Shown here: piece by piece, positions 34,571 to 46,331 of the stretch | Layout of the letters: every line of letters begins with the position of its first letter | Position numbering within the stretch: the stretch's first letter is position 1 | Source: Hyperoodon ampullatus | Lineage: Eukaryota > Chordata > Mammalia > Artiodactyla > Ziphiidae | Reading direction: 5' to 3' | Assembly: GCA_949752795.1 (NCBI GenBank) | Contig: OX457071.1 | Location: 28,938,800 to 29,002,799, forward strand | DNA: 64,000 nt | Program-made: the position numbers and the translations under genes | Notes under the pieces: generated by a model | What the model was told of the DNA's origin: nothing | Seen by the model: only the letters and a program-made list of their open reading frames with translations | Database searches by the model: none

Positions 34571-36780
34571 ATCTAGATAATCTTCTCCCACTTTGATAAA
34601 GTCTTCCTGCAAAAAGTGATGCTTTCGTTATACCATTCTTGTGGCACTTAACACTCAGCATTATGTCATATGTAGTGTGCACGCATGCATGCATGTTTAG
34701 CTTTCCTCCCTCACAAGTTCACATGCTGCCTGGAAGGAAAACACAGTAGCCCAGCACAAGGCATGCAGGACACACTCATTTAACATCTGTGGTAAGAATG
34801 AGGTATGATTTATCATATTTAATCATGCAAAATAAACTAGCTACGAAATGTTTCTAATTTTGTAAGAAATTGTGGCTCCTCCCCCAAAGTTTTATACAGA
34901 AAGCTTTATAGGATTTATTCAAGAATATTAAGGAATTACATATATGAGTACATATATGAAATTATATATTGAGCTGTTAACATCATATATAATTAACTAG
35001 GTATGACTATATAAAAATCATCATATGATTTGAGAATATAAACTCACTTAAGTCATAACTGCAAAGAATAAGGCTATATGAGCTAATACAATAACAGACT
35101 GACTAAAAAGAAAATTTTTTCAGGACGAAGGTATGAGGGGAATCTGGATGCCCAACACATGAGGTTACATAAATTCCAGAACAAAATTGGAAATGTAAGT
35201 ATTTTAAGTAATCTTTTGGTGGGAGGAAGGCTGGACAGTCTCAACTGGCCCAGACCCTTTCAGCCCTCACCCTCCTGCACTATGAAACCTTAACATGTGT
35301 CTTTTCAGAAAACATGGTATCACCATGGGCAAAGGCTGCATCACCCTCCGGGGAGCCCAAAGCACAGAGCCGGGCACACAGGAGGTCCCCCCAATATGAA
35401 CAAAGTGAGCCAAACAATGGCTAGAGTAGACAAGTCCCTGTGGAAGGCAGGAATATGAGCCCCTTGTGTTCCCTGGGATCGATAAAGTTACCTCTAGAAA
35501 GCCTGGCACATTCCATACAGGCTGAGCCAGGCACCAGAATGAGACAGGAAGTAAGACCCAGCAGAGGCACCAATTTTCACCCCCACCTAACATCACTTAA
35601 CTTTTCTCAGTCTCAGTTCCTTGTCTGCTAAGCCAGGAAGGAGTCTTTAGGAGAAATAATGGGTCAGGTTATGTTGATGGCATTTCAATAGCCATCTGGT
35701 GCTATACACCAACTATTCTTATTAAGGCAAATATGATCATTAGAGATCTACTGAAAACTAACTCCCAAAGCAGTTTCAAATTAGAGAGGTCACCCCAGGC
35801 CACACTGATAAAATCGAGAACTTTTTGAGTGTAGGAGTCTTTCAGCCAGATCATGAAGAATTCTTTCCTTCCTTATCAGAGTTAACAGCATAATATTAAA
35901 CTTCTGAGGGCTTACTGCGTGCCAACAACAACTGCCGAGCAGTCTCCATGGATTACCTCATTGTACGAAACCCTAGTCTGATTCTAGCAACTCAGAAGCT
36001 GCAGGTCCTTGGGAAAGCTGTGGCATCTGTTTCTCTTTCTCCACATCTCTAAAATGCACATAACACCTACCTGTCTGCCTCCGCAAACTGAGATAAGCAC
36101 CAGAGATACTCCCAGGAAGACTGGGAAAACTTGAAAGGACTACACAGCTCTAGAATGTTTTGTAGAATGAATTACTATTCACCGGCAAATAATTCCCCTG
36201 CAGTTCATTTACCCTTGTATTTCCTTATTTGGAAAAGCTCCAATTTAAAACTGCATTTGGATTTTTCCCAAAAAATACAGGTCTATCATGTTGCATTTTC
36301 AGTTGAGTAGAATTTTTTTTAAATAGCATGTAGGGTGAAGAGAGAAAGAAGGGGAAGTTTAAGAAAAAGGGAGTAGATTATAAAACAAGATCACTAAAAT
36401 CTTATTTTCTTTTCCCACAGTGCAGGGACTAGTGTTATGATGAGTATATTTTTAGAGCTCAATTTCAGGAAATTTATAGATGAATATCTAGGAACGAAGG
36501 GATCAAAAAGGAACAACATGTAGCAAAATTTCCTAAATATAAAATCACCGATAACCTTATATGGCAAACAGAAATTCCATGATGCTAAGTTTGGGGTCCC
36601 CAACTTTCAAGGGAAAATAAGAATATACCTATTTATGCACCTCTAAATATATTTCCATTAGGTGTTGTAGGAATTCTCTGAAGAGTAATTAATGCTAAAA
36701 CCAGGGTAAGAGGCTTTAGAATTACCATAAATTATAATGATAAGATAACATAAGAGACTTTTCCTTTACAGGTTTAGAGT
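34571..36780 (-). other. LMO7 intron with MIR-like remnants
   Basis: Holds MIR-like pieces near 35900-35975 (inverted; GGCTTACTGCGTGCCAACAA) and 36000-36110 (forward; CAGGTCCTTGGGAAAGCTG). The rest, including an AT-rich stretch at 34920-35060, is unassigned. Confidence 0.5.
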
Positions 36781-36785
36781 CTAAA

Positions 36786-36995
36786 TCAGTGTTTCTCTAT
36801 GGCCGCATTATTGACATTTTGGGGCCCCAAAACTCTTTATTGCAGGGGGCAATCTTGTGTACTGTAGGACATTTAGCAGTATCTTTGGCTATAAAAGCAC
36901 TAAATACCAGTAGCAACGTTCCCCTCAACCCACCCAATGTGACAATCAAAAATGTCTACAAACATTGCTGAATGTCCCCTGGGGGCAAAATCTTC
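36786..36995 (-). mobile_element. MER20 hAT-Charlie DNA transposon remnant
   Basis: Non-autonomous DNA transposon: TTATTGACATTTTGGGGCCC, TACTGTAGGACATTTAGCAG, and TGTCCCCTGGGGGCAAAATC follow the MER20 consensus in reverse. No transposase coding sequence. Confidence 0.75.
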
Positions 36996-38580
36996 AGAAA
37001 GTAACTCACATCAACTTTGTCTTTCCTTCCTTCTTGTTGTCTTAGGTGTCTTAGAGTTCTACAGAATTTTTTGGCCAAAACCCCATAACTAAAATATACG
37101 TGTCTTAGTTGTCTTTGATTACAACTTCACCTTGAATCAATGTTCATTTCCTGTTGATACTGGCAGTAGACTCAATGGCTTAATCATATTACAAAATTAT
37201 AGCTATGTACCGTTACAAATTCTTTGTCATTAACAGCTTCTGCCAAGAGGCATCATAACCAAATTTTCAAATGTCACAGAACCATAAGACAAATCATGCA
37301 ACACAAAAGCACATGTGAGAAAATGACTGCCACATACAAAGCGTCTTACTAGAAATAAAGTGAGAAGTGTTAAATGCCAAATAAAAAGCAAGCCAGAAAT
37401 GAACAATCTAAGCCTGCAAAAGGTGACGCACATTTCTCTTTAACCTGGTTCTTACCAAAAAGAAAGCATTCATGTTACAGGCAGTTATTTTTCCATCACA
37501 GGATGTTGAGCAATAATGATTTTTCCAGGTAAGTGTTCCAAGCTTGACAACATACACGATGTCCAGAGGAATATCACCCAGAAATATCACTTGTTTCATG
37601 TTTATAATCATTTACAAACATGTTTATAAACATGAGCTGAATTCTAGATTAAATGTCTGTACTCAATCCAATTTAAATCTTTTTTTGTTTTCACTGCAGA
37701 TCAATTTAAGAAAAACATTGCTAACTGAGAGAATTTTTTTAATCCCAAATAATATATTTTAATTGCAAGTGGTCTAAAATGCAATTCAGTTTTCTGAAGA
37801 TATATCTGTATTACTTTCCATTATTTGACAAGTCATGCATTATTCATCAGTCTCCATTTACAGACAACCTTGCTTTATTTGTGTTATCTTGGCAGTAAAC
37901 GGCATGGGGAACAGCCTTTAAAACAAATAGTGTACTATGCAAGTAGCAATCTTGAAAGGGTCTACAGAAGGCATTTGCTGCTGCTGGCTCTGGCCCAGGA
38001 AAACCCTTAGCTTGCTGAGCCTCAGCATTTGGGTTTTTCTCTTCTTTTCTTAACCCAGTCATACAGTGTGTTCCTAAGAGGGAACAGGTACAGCCATTGG
38101 AATAACTGTACAGGTTTACATTTGCATGAAGCACTTGTACTCAGTGTATTCGTATCCCCTTTAAGAAAAACAACCTGCTTACGTTATAAAGCCTTATTTA
38201 CCAAAGAAAATTCCTCTGAAAGTTATCATTCAAAATGCTTGATACTGCAGAGATTTATTTATCAAGTTAAAACAGCTTTCCCATGATGAACTGAGATTAG
38301 CAGATGCTTAAGCGTCATGCTAAAAATTGCCTTGTTCACCCTCCCTGATGGAAACGCTTTAAGCACACATGAGGAACTGGATAGGAGATAATGTGCCTTT
38401 GCAAGGCACACTTAAAGCATGCTGGGAGCCTGATTTTTAAAATCAGTGGCTGAGAAGTACTTGAAATTAGTTGCCCATCGCTCCTTTACATCTTTGACAT
38501 CTAGAATGGCTATATTGCTTTAAATAGTACTTTTTAGTACCTTCCAAGATCTCCACATTATCAAAATTATCCAAAGCTAT
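36996..38580 (-). other. LMO7 intron, unassigned
   Basis: AT-rich sequence with no repeat that I can name and no candidate exon. Confidence 0.5.
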
Positions 38581-38596
38581 CAAAATTAGAGAAACT

Positions 38597-38954
38597 GGGA
38601 CCTCCCTGGTGGCACAGTGGTTAAGAATCCGCCTGCCAATACAGGGTACACGGGTTCGAGCCCTGGTCCGGGAAGATCCCACATGCTGCGGAGCAGGTAG
38701 ACCTGTGCACCACAACTACTGAGCCTGAGCTCCAGAGCCCGCGAGCCACAACTACTGAGCCCACGAGCCACAACTGCTGCAGCCCGAGCAATGCTAGAGC
38801 CCGTGCTCCGCAACAGGAGAAGCCACCGCAATGAGAGGCCTGCGCACCACAACGAGGAGTGGCCCCGCCCCCTCGCCGTAGCTGGAGAAGGCCCGTGCGT
38901 AGCAGCGAGGACCCAACGCAGCCAAAAATTAATTAATTAATTAATTAAGTATTT
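38597..38954 (+). repeat. CHR-type SINE (long form), full length
   Basis: Long CHR copy from GGGACCTCCCTGGTGGCACA through repeated CCACAACTACTGAGCC units to a (TTAA)n tail. Target-site duplication AAAATTAGAGAA at 38582-38593 and 38956-38967. Confidence 0.92.
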
Positions 38955-38968
38955 TAAAATTAGAGAAC

Positions 38969-40026
38969 CTTAGAGATGAAAAGGCTTAGACAGATTAAAA
39001 TATTTGACATACTTAAATTTTCTTCTTGAACAAAAAGTATTAGCAGTTAGGTTCACAAAGTTACAGAAAGTTTGATATAAAGTATTAAGATGTAGCCAGC
39101 TGGTTATCCTGCACTAAGAATGGCTAAGTCTACATAGTTAGTGTGTACTAAAAGTAAAGAAGCATTTATTTTAACTCAGTTATTCTAGAAAGGGAAAATA
39201 TTTCCAGAAAGTTATTTTTATCATATTTTATGCCTACCAGGTGACTACAGTTAAACAACAGGACAGTCGCCCCTCCGTATCCGAGGGGGATTGGTTCCAG
39301 GATCTGCATCCTCAGATACAGAGGACCAATGTAGACAAAAACTGGGAATTAGTTCTAAATATAGTCCTTGCAGCTATATTGGAAACTACCAGTATTTAAA
39401 TTTTTTTGCAGTTTTGGAAGTCTGATTTGCCTTTATAATACAGCCATGTTGTAAAATTTTACCCTAATGAGGAATCTTGAAAATGTTTCCAAATCCTACT
39501 AAGGGAAGACTAATGCCACTCACCATCCCAACGAACAAAGCTCCCCTTGAACTGAGAGTATACAGATAATGCCAACTGCATGCATTCCAACCTCAAAGTA
39601 AATGCTAATACTCTTTTTCCATCATAGATATTCTGAAACGTAGTTATTTGGGCTTCAACATCCAGAAATGAGAGGTTTGGTCTATGCAGCAATCAGATAC
39701 CAGAATAAATACACCTAATCTCAGGCACGTGTTTTTGTGACTTTTAATCAACTCCTTAAGGGAAAAAAAAAAAAAAGGACCTGAATTTTTGACTTTTAAT
39801 AAAACAAACTGTTGCAGTCCTATAGGACTTCATGCACTGGGCACTCAGACAGAAATATTACCATTTGGTTGCAGAATTAAGAAAGATTTCCCATTGTTTA
39901 AGTCTCATGCACAGCACAGAGCACCCCCATTTAGTGACATGCCAGGATAGAAGTGCAAAGACGTACTACACAAAGGACAAACAAAATGCAGACTTTTTTT
40001 TTTTTACTGTGAACCACAAAACTTAC
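38969..40026 (-). other. LMO7 intron, mostly unassigned
   Basis: Holds the Tigger-like remnant listed separately, an A-run near 39762-39776 and a T-run near 39994-40005. It ends at the microexon 40027-40056; its donor side is typical. Confidence 0.5.
39262..39345. mobile_element. Tigger-type DNA transposon end
   Basis: ACAGTCGCCCCTCCGTATCC followed by GGGGGATTGGTTCCAGGATC is the terminal sequence of TcMar-Tigger family elements (MER2-like). Only one end of about 80 bp is visible. Confidence 0.6.
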
Positions 40027-40056
40027 CCGTTCTCACCGTAAATCTTTTGAAAGAGT
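40027..40056 (-). CDS. LMO7: LMO7 microexon, 30 nt (LFQKIYGENG)
   Basis: A 30-nt symmetric microexon (phase 2 to 2) with acceptor TTCTTAG and a consensus donor gtaagt. With the flanking bases it encodes R-LFQKIYGEN-G, the sequence that precedes SKSMSDVSAED in LMO7. It closes the block of optional exons and is followed by an intron of nearly 8 kb. Its very strong donor contrasts with the weak donors of the other exons in the block. Confidence 0.93.
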
Positions 40057-41039
40057 CTAAGAAATCAGAAAACCAAAAATTAAAAGTCATTTTTTCTAGT
40101 TGTGTTAGTTTCTAAATCAGCATCTTTAAGAGTTGAACTAGAGATGGACAAATCTCAAAAGGTTGCTTCTTCAGTCACATTCTTGATCATGTCTCAAAAT
40201 CTCATTGATCTCATATCTCAAGGAATTCAGATTAAGATAAAGAATTTCCTGATTTCCTTTGAACCAACAAACCCATTTTTAGAAAAGCTTCCTGTTGCCA
40301 GGAACTAGTAAGTTAGATTTAGATCTACTAATTTCATTTAACCCAATATTTGTCGATCCCAAAGTTCAACAAACTGAACAGTCATCAAAACAGCAAGTTG
40401 CATAACACATAAATGCAGACTCATGATCAAAATGGCCATAATTACATACATGTAAAGTGTAGTCCACAGCAAATAACATTCATGCATTTTAATAATGTTT
40501 GCACTGAACTTTAAACCATGAATTTAAAAAGTCACACATTGATAGTCCAAGAAGTCTAGGTCAAAATCAAAACTCAAAATCAAGTTAAATGAAACTTGCA
40601 ATGCCATATTTTAAGGGAAATTTTTACACAAAAATCATGTACTCCGAAATATGAGAAACACATAAAACCAAACAACCAGACTGTTTCAGAAATGCCTGGA
40701 CGTGAGAATAAAAGTCTGTAAATATAATTGGAAAACATTTTCGTGGAACGTCAATGTGGCAGAGTAGTATCATAGTCATCCTTAAGGCCAAGGGCAACAT
40801 TTGTGTATACACCTTCTTAAACAGGTCTCAGAGAGGTGATGTTGAGATGTGCAAATATGGAATTGCACTTTTTCCACACAAAGACTAAAGGTTTCTCAAA
40901 GCAAAATCAACGTTTTACAGGATGCTTCCAAATGGCTCATGACATGCAGAGCTGGGCAATACGATGCCACTTTCTCACACAAGAAAAGTCACACAAGACC
41001 ATCCATGACAAGCAAATCCTTGCAGAAACACACTCTGAC
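40057..41039 (-). other. LMO7 intron, no recognised element
   Basis: About 1 kb between the large exon 41040-41759 and the microexon. No repeats recognised. Confidence 0.6.
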
Positions 41040-41759
41040 CTCTCCACCATCAGCCGCTTCCTGTGCCTAAGCCTGCTGGCCTCCCGGATGGACTCCCACT
41101 TCTGTAAGTCGGCCTCGCTGCAGGGACCAGGGGTGAAACTGACTGGAGGCACAGTAGCTCCCAGCTTCCAAGATTGGATCTTACGAGCCAACATGTCATC
41201 TTTCTTCTGCCTACAGGAAGGAACTAACACTCTACAGCTATTACTTTTTTCTTTGGGTGGGCATGTCCTTTCAAGTACACAGAGAAATTTTGCTTGGATT
41301 TCCGGAGGAAGAGTCCAGGGTTCGGGGAAAGGGACTGGCTGGTATCTGTCTGGGGCTCCCGACAGAGGCACCTCTTTCTTCTGTGCTGGAATGCGGCGAA
41401 CAATCATATCATCTTTTTCTAGGTCTGGAAGTACAAGTTCACCTTCCCTACACTGCAGAATTATATCTTGCTCTACAGGATCGTCTTGCCCAGAAAGCCT
41501 TCTTAAGTCTTCGAAAGCCCGGAGAACACATGGGTTTGCATGGAAAGCCCCAGTCTTTCTGACAAAGAAATCATCATTCTCTAAGTCAGGATCCAGGGCT
41601 GGCATCTCCAGGTCATCTGGTCTATATCCTGGTGTATAAGAGAGATTCCTTCTGCGTGTTATGAGCCTTGGGCCAGCAGTGGGATCAATTTTGATATTTG
41701 TTTCAGAAGACAAGATGTCATCAGAATATGTCTGGAGGGCCTGAAGTAATAAAAACTGA
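41040..41759 (-). CDS. LMO7: LMO7 large optional exon, 240 codons
   Basis: The largest coding exon here (720 nt, phase 2 to 2), acceptor GCTTCAG, donor gtcaga. It starts SQFLLLQALQTYSDDILSSE and ends RHRKRLMVER. Three motif copies are spaced through it: ENDDFFVRK near residue 64, EKDDMIVRR near residue 118 and KKDDMLARK near residue 189. Other landmarks are LDPDLE, ILQCREGELVLPDLE and FPEPWTLPPEIQAKFLCVLE. I recognise this as the long-isoform segment of LMO7 (DUF4757-type region shared with LIMCH1). Its function is not established. An antisense frame of 267 codons over the same bases is a shadow of this exon. Confidence 0.93.
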
Positions 41760-42619
41760 CTGAAGCATAGAAAAGAAAAAGGAAGGGAGAGAATCTTATT
41801 AAATTTGGGGAGAAAAGGTAATTAGGTAGCAGACTAATTAGCCAGTCACTGTGGGTGAATTATTTTAGGTGGCCATGGGAGGGACTCTTGCTGAGAAGAA
41901 AGATTAGCATTTAATGCCGTAATCCATGACTTTCCTGGATACCATTTAAAGGAATAAGAGCAGAGTGTATCTCTCAGTGGGCACCACTGAGGCCAAGCGA
42001 TGGGGCCAGAATGGGAAGAGAGTGAAGCTTCCTGATACACACAGTGTTCCCTTCCACCCCCTCCTCATCCCATTGGCCACAGTGACCTAAGTCCCCTCCC
42101 AGAGAAGCAGCAATCATCTTGGAAGGTTTCAAGAGCTGAGCAAGAAGCACTTTATGCAACAGGCACAGGTAGTCAGCAGATTAAATAAAATGCTCTGAAG
42201 CTTTATAAAGACTCCTATGAATCTTTTCTTTGCATTTTCCCACCAGTCTTGCCTGTCCCAGTGTCTGTCTATAAGTTATTTCCTTTCTCCAAGCTCCACA
42301 CATAGCACAGCTGTAAAATTAGGTCAACTGCCTAAAAAGCCTTTTAAAAACGGTTTTCCCAAGAACTGTCTATGCCACATGTAACTATATACTCTCTTGT
42401 ACGTGATTGTGCTAAAGAATATTTAATCCCATAGAATTTCAAGCTCACATGCTTGTACAGAAAGCATGATGTCATATGCTATGCTTTTATAACTAAACAT
42501 TAAGTGCCTAAGTGTTCATGACTCAGCACATCATGGTCAGAGGTTAAAGTAGCAGCAGAAGCTGGCACAAGTGTCACAGGCCAGACTCCAAGCAGGCGGG
42601 CTCATGCAGGCAGGTACAC
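41760..42619 (-). other. LMO7 intron part, no recognised element
   Basis: Between the candidate cassette exon 42620-42820 and exon 41040-41759. No repeat recognised. The unusually repeat-free stretch 40000-45000 agrees with a functionally constrained exon cluster. Confidence 0.55.
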
Positions 42620-42820
42620 CTGGGCTCATCTGAAGCACCACTAGTTCTCCTGGCTGCATGGGTGTCCCGGGAGTTTCTGGTCCATTTCTTAGCCAGTTCC
42701 AGCAAGAGTGAACATCTTTGACAGTTGCTGTCTAGCCTATGATATGCTTTTTGTATGCTACTAAAAATGGCGGAGCTTCCGTCAGAGCCTGAATCCTCAT
42801 CGTCAGAGTCTGAATTCCTT
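42620..42820 (-). CDS. Candidate novel LMO7 cassette exon, 67 codons
   Basis: Between two known optional exons lies a 201-nt interval with acceptor CACGGTAG and donor CCCAG|gtgtac. Entered at phase 2, like all exons of this block, it stays open and leaves at phase 2. It encodes RNSDSDDEDSGSDGSSAIF, then SSIQKAYHRLDSNCQRCSLL, and a Lys/Arg-rich end. The acidic Ser-rich start resembles ESGSDSEEE in exon 43704-43988. If the donor is not used the frame runs on to a TGA at 42574-42576, so a terminal exon is the other possibility, but I see no nearby polyadenylation signal. I do not recognise the sequence from known LMO7. Confidence 0.45.
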
Positions 42821-43090
42821 CTACCGTGGAGTGACATAGCGAAAGGGAAGAGAAAAGAAGACAAAGAATTGGAGAACGATGCAACTCAAAATAATGTCAA
42901 GCTCTGGCTACGGAGAGGACTTTTTAAGATCCAGATCCTAAAGTTTAAATTTAAACAGTAGTTTTTTCAGTTAGCAGTTCTACAGATGTTGAAGGGAAAT
43001 TAACCTCTCTCATAAAAAGCACACATAGAATGTACCCAGCCAGGGTACTGAATGGACACCAGAATAAAAGAAACATGCACGCAGACAAAC

Positions 43091-43369
43091 CTGAATCCCT
43101 GAAATTCTTTATACCATGGTTTATAAGTTTCCCTTTTTATTCGTTTCCAGTTCACATCTTCTGGGATCCAGCATTTGGGAAGAAACTGATCAAAAGCACT
43201 CCCTGGGCTTGGCATGATTGGGCTTAGCTTTCGCACATAAAGATCATCCCTTACAGTGTTGGGTACGCTTGTCTTTTCTTCTGCCTCTTCCAAATAACAA
43301 GAGGAGTCGGAAGTTTCTTGTACCGTTGGCCAGTTCTCCACGTTTGTGCCCCAAGTTCTCCTCTCGTTA
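43091..43369 (-). CDS. LMO7: LMO7 optional exon, 93 codons
   Basis: Symmetric exon (phase 2 to 2, 279 nt), acceptor TTGAACAG, weak donor gtttgt. It encodes SNERRTWGTNVENWPTVQ, RDDLYVRKLSPIMPSPGS, FDQFLPKCWIPEDVNWKR and ends YKPWYKEFQGF. The segment from RDDLYVRK to FLPK parallels KDDMSYRR to FLPNK in exon 44326-44578, so these two exons carry related repeat units. The end joins SQFLLLQALQ of exon 41040-41759, as in long human LMO7 as I remember it. Confidence 0.88.
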
Positions 43370-43703
43370 CTGTTCAAAACATCCAACCAGTTAAGACACT
43401 GCGTGAGCAATTTGTGACACAGAACACAAGAGGCATGCTTTCTGTCTCACAAAGTTTACACTGTGAATGCAGCCAATTAGTTCCCATTCTCATCAGTCTC
43501 ATCATTCCAGCTCCTACAACAAAGTTAAGGCATTATAATAGCATCTCATTTTAATTAGAGAAGAGCTTGATACAGAAGGGCCAAAGACAACTATAAGATG
43601 TGTTAAAAGAGAGAGACAAATTGCAAACCATCTGGGGTGTTACTTTACATATTAAAAATCAAGAGCATAATAGACATTCCAATCCAAGAGAAATTTTTCT
43701 GAC
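43370..43703 (-). other. LMO7 short intron
   Basis: A 334-bp intron between two symmetric optional exons. No element recognised. Confidence 0.7.
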
Positions 43704-43988
43704 CTCGTCATTCTGTATAGCCCAGTGGCTAATGGGTCAGCAGGAGAAAAGATTGGTGAACAAGACTTAGGAGAGATGCTTTTCGAGATGAAACCCTCGG
43801 GCCTCTTTTTCGTTTGGAATCTACGGTTGGCTAAGTCATCCAAAACTACATCCGGCAACCTCCGTTCCTCCTCCGAGTCTGATCCACTTTCAGAACCATA
43901 CACCTCCTTCTGATAGGAATCTGGATTCGAAAAATCATGCTTTGCTCTGCTGATTTGATGGGAAATTAAAGAATTCTTTTTGTGTCCA
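43704..43988 (-). CDS. LMO7: LMO7 optional exon, 95 codons
   Basis: Symmetric exon (phase 2 to 2, 285 nt) with acceptor GATCTCAG and a weak donor gtcaga. It encodes SGHKKNSLISHQISRAKHDF, an acidic stretch YGSESGSDSEEERR, then LDDLANRRFQTKKRPEG and a Ser/Pro-rich end. The LDDLANRRF element repeats the DDxxxRR motif seen in the neighbouring exons. I assign it to LMO7 by frame, phase and this motif; it is likely included only in some isoforms. Confidence 0.82.
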
Positions 43989-44325
43989 CTGAGATCAGTC
44001 AACACAGAAAAAAAAAAATGGAAGAAAGTAACACAGCAGAGCTCACAATGAACAATAAGCTGAAAGATAACCAGTGAGCTAAAGGCATGCATCTAAAAAA
44101 AGAACCGGCAAATCATACGCTGACATTCTAAAACAGAAGAAATCTCTTCAAGATACGGATGACTAAAAATATAGGTAAGTAAAAGAAATATTTCATTAAT
44201 GAAGTTTTATGTTATCTGTGAAATACATTTTAAGGACCATTCCTTTTTACCAAATTTAAATACCCTGGCAAATTCACAAAGCAGACTGAATTTTAAAATT
44301 CAACAATCAGCTCGCATCCCAGTAC
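43989..44325 (-). other. LMO7 short intron
   Basis: A 337-bp intron; the polypyrimidine tract of the next acceptor includes a run of about 10 T (sense) near 44009-44018. No other element seen. Confidence 0.7.
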
Positions 44326-44578
44326 CTTGGAAATGTTCCATCGGCTTCTATGTAGACTGGGCTTGTCCAGCTTCTTCTGTTATCCTCATTTTTGTCCAGC
44401 TTTTTCTTCCTCAAGGGCGCCGGCACATAGGAGGGCTGTCTACCCTTGTTGGGTAAAAAGCGATTGAATGGTAAAGCAGACTTTGGTTCAATAGCCGAAA
44501 TCCTTCGATATGACATATCATCTTTATTATGGTCCTGCATTTTGAATGTAAATTCAGAATCTGTGTCACTTTCACAAC
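44326..44578 (-). CDS. LMO7: LMO7 exon, DDMSYRRI motif region
   Basis: Enters at phase 1 and leaves at phase 2, 253 nt. It encodes [32 protein letters not shown] and a basic run [10 protein letters not shown], all recognisable LMO7 sequence and part of the region shared with LIMCH1 (the DUF4757-type region). Its donor AAG|gtactg is weak, and it precedes the block of optional exons, each of which starts and ends at the same phase 2. In the shortest form it would join directly to 31987-32104 or to the microexon 40027-40056. Confidence 0.95.
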
Positions 44579-46331
44579 CTATTAAAAAAAAAAAGGCACA
44601 AGAATTTGCTTTACTCTCCAGGTTACTCGTCTAACTGAAACCCACACAGCATGCCTGCTTTTGTCTTTCCCTTGGAAACCCAGGGCTCTACTGCTAACTG
44701 CAGGGAATATTTTTAGAAATTTGTCATTAAGTTGTGATAAGACCCATCAGGAGGAACTTGCTTTGCATACTGGAGATGCATGCAGGACATTCTTTCACTG
44801 TTGCACATTCTAAGCAGAAAAAGTCCTGGTTTATGGCTGAACCCCTTTTCTTCCCAGTCTTCCTTGCCCTCACGATTTGTCATAAAATTTGTTGATGGAA
44901 TACATGTGAATAAAATCTAGCAATCAAGTCAAAGATGCCTAAAATGAGATCTGAATGTAGTTCGAGGGAAACTCAGTCATTTAAAATAAATCATGCAGTC
45001 ATCCAAAATTTCTGTGAGGCGAGAGACAAGGGAAGACAAAGAAAGAGATGCAAAAAGCACAAGATCACAAAGAAGTTTGATAGATCCTTGTGAGACCCCT
45101 ATGAGCAAGAATCACACGTTACATATGAGGTTGGACCAAATGACTTCTAACGTCCCCCCAAAATATTAACAGAACACAGAACTCGAGGCTTCTTCTGACG
45201 GTGGTCACGGAAATATCGGGAACCTTGTATTTTGATTCAACATCATTTACACACAAATTTGAAAGAATACACTTTGGTACACCTCAAGGTCAGATAGATA
45301 CAAACACTAATCTGTTCTCAAAAAAAAAAAGTCAGTCTGTTCTTTTAAATACATGGGAAGAAATGAGGGTACAAAACATGACAATAGATACGATATAGAT
45401 ACGATAGATACAAGCTTCAGCTGCCTCCCATTCTGCCCTTTTCTTCCTGCCTCTGTGTATCTGTTAAGAAACTTTGCAAATGTTGCATGCTTCCCGCCAG
45501 AGCTCTCAGAGGCTGGCTGTGCACAGTACCTGAGGACCTGGGAGCTGTGGGCTCTCGGCAGGAGCACACCTGCAGGGTAGACCTGAGCCAGAGGCAGTCT
45601 CGCCCCCTCCCCCGTGCCTGGCAGGAGTCTACAGTAATGACAGAGAGGAGGCTACAGGAAGCGGCTGAACACACAGCCAGGAGCCCTTGAGATGGGAACA
45701 GGGAAAGGAGAGTCATGGAAAGAAAGGAGGAAGTATAGCAGCTATGACCAGAAGGACTAATAGTCAATAATCTCGTGCTTTGTTTTTACTGCCTCCTAAA
45801 TTAGTACATTTTTTGAAAATAAGAGAAATGTCAAGGATTCTTGCTAAAATTTTGTACATGTGAAATTTGTACAAAAGATCCTTCTACTTTGGAATTTTTT
45901 AAGCTACATTTTTTTTTTTTTAGTCCAGTACAGTATGCTGCAGAGTAGGCAAATATCCTTGATCTGGTAAGAGATATGGATGAAAAATGCCACCTGCCAT
46001 ATCAGTAAACAAAGGATATTGCGGCCAGCCAGCCAGCAGCCACTGCACCTGTCCCCGACTGTGCACCCTGAGGGGATTCAGGATGGAGAAAAGCAGGCTA
46101 CTCGCCCCATATGGTTAAGGTGCATGTCAAAGGAATGATTTCAGTGAGCCCAGGCTCTTTCATCTTTCCATACATAGGAAAGCCTGAAATTCATTAACTT
46201 GAGATGTCTGGTTTTTCTTTAATTAACAGTAATCTTTTGATGTTCTGACTACCTGAGTGAGTTGTTTTTTGTTTGTTTTCTTGTTTGTTTTGTTTTACAA
46301 AGACTCCTATTTATCCCGGCTCCACCCTTAC
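44579..46331 (-). other. LMO7 intron part, unassigned
   Basis: Between the candidate exon 46332-46509 and exon 44326-44578. A GATAC-type short repeat occurs at 45385-45412. The more GC-rich stretch 45480-45700 has open frames on both strands but no recognised protein. Confidence 0.5.

Noticed and set aside
40836..41639. A 267-codon open frame on the plus strand
   Set aside because: It is antisense to the 720-nt LMO7 exon 41040-41759, whose constrained coding sequence leaves the opposite strand open.
45417..45767. A further LMO7 exon in the GC-richer stretch near 45.5 kb
   Set aside because: The open frame has no acceptor-donor pair at a matching phase and its composition does not resemble the flanking exons.
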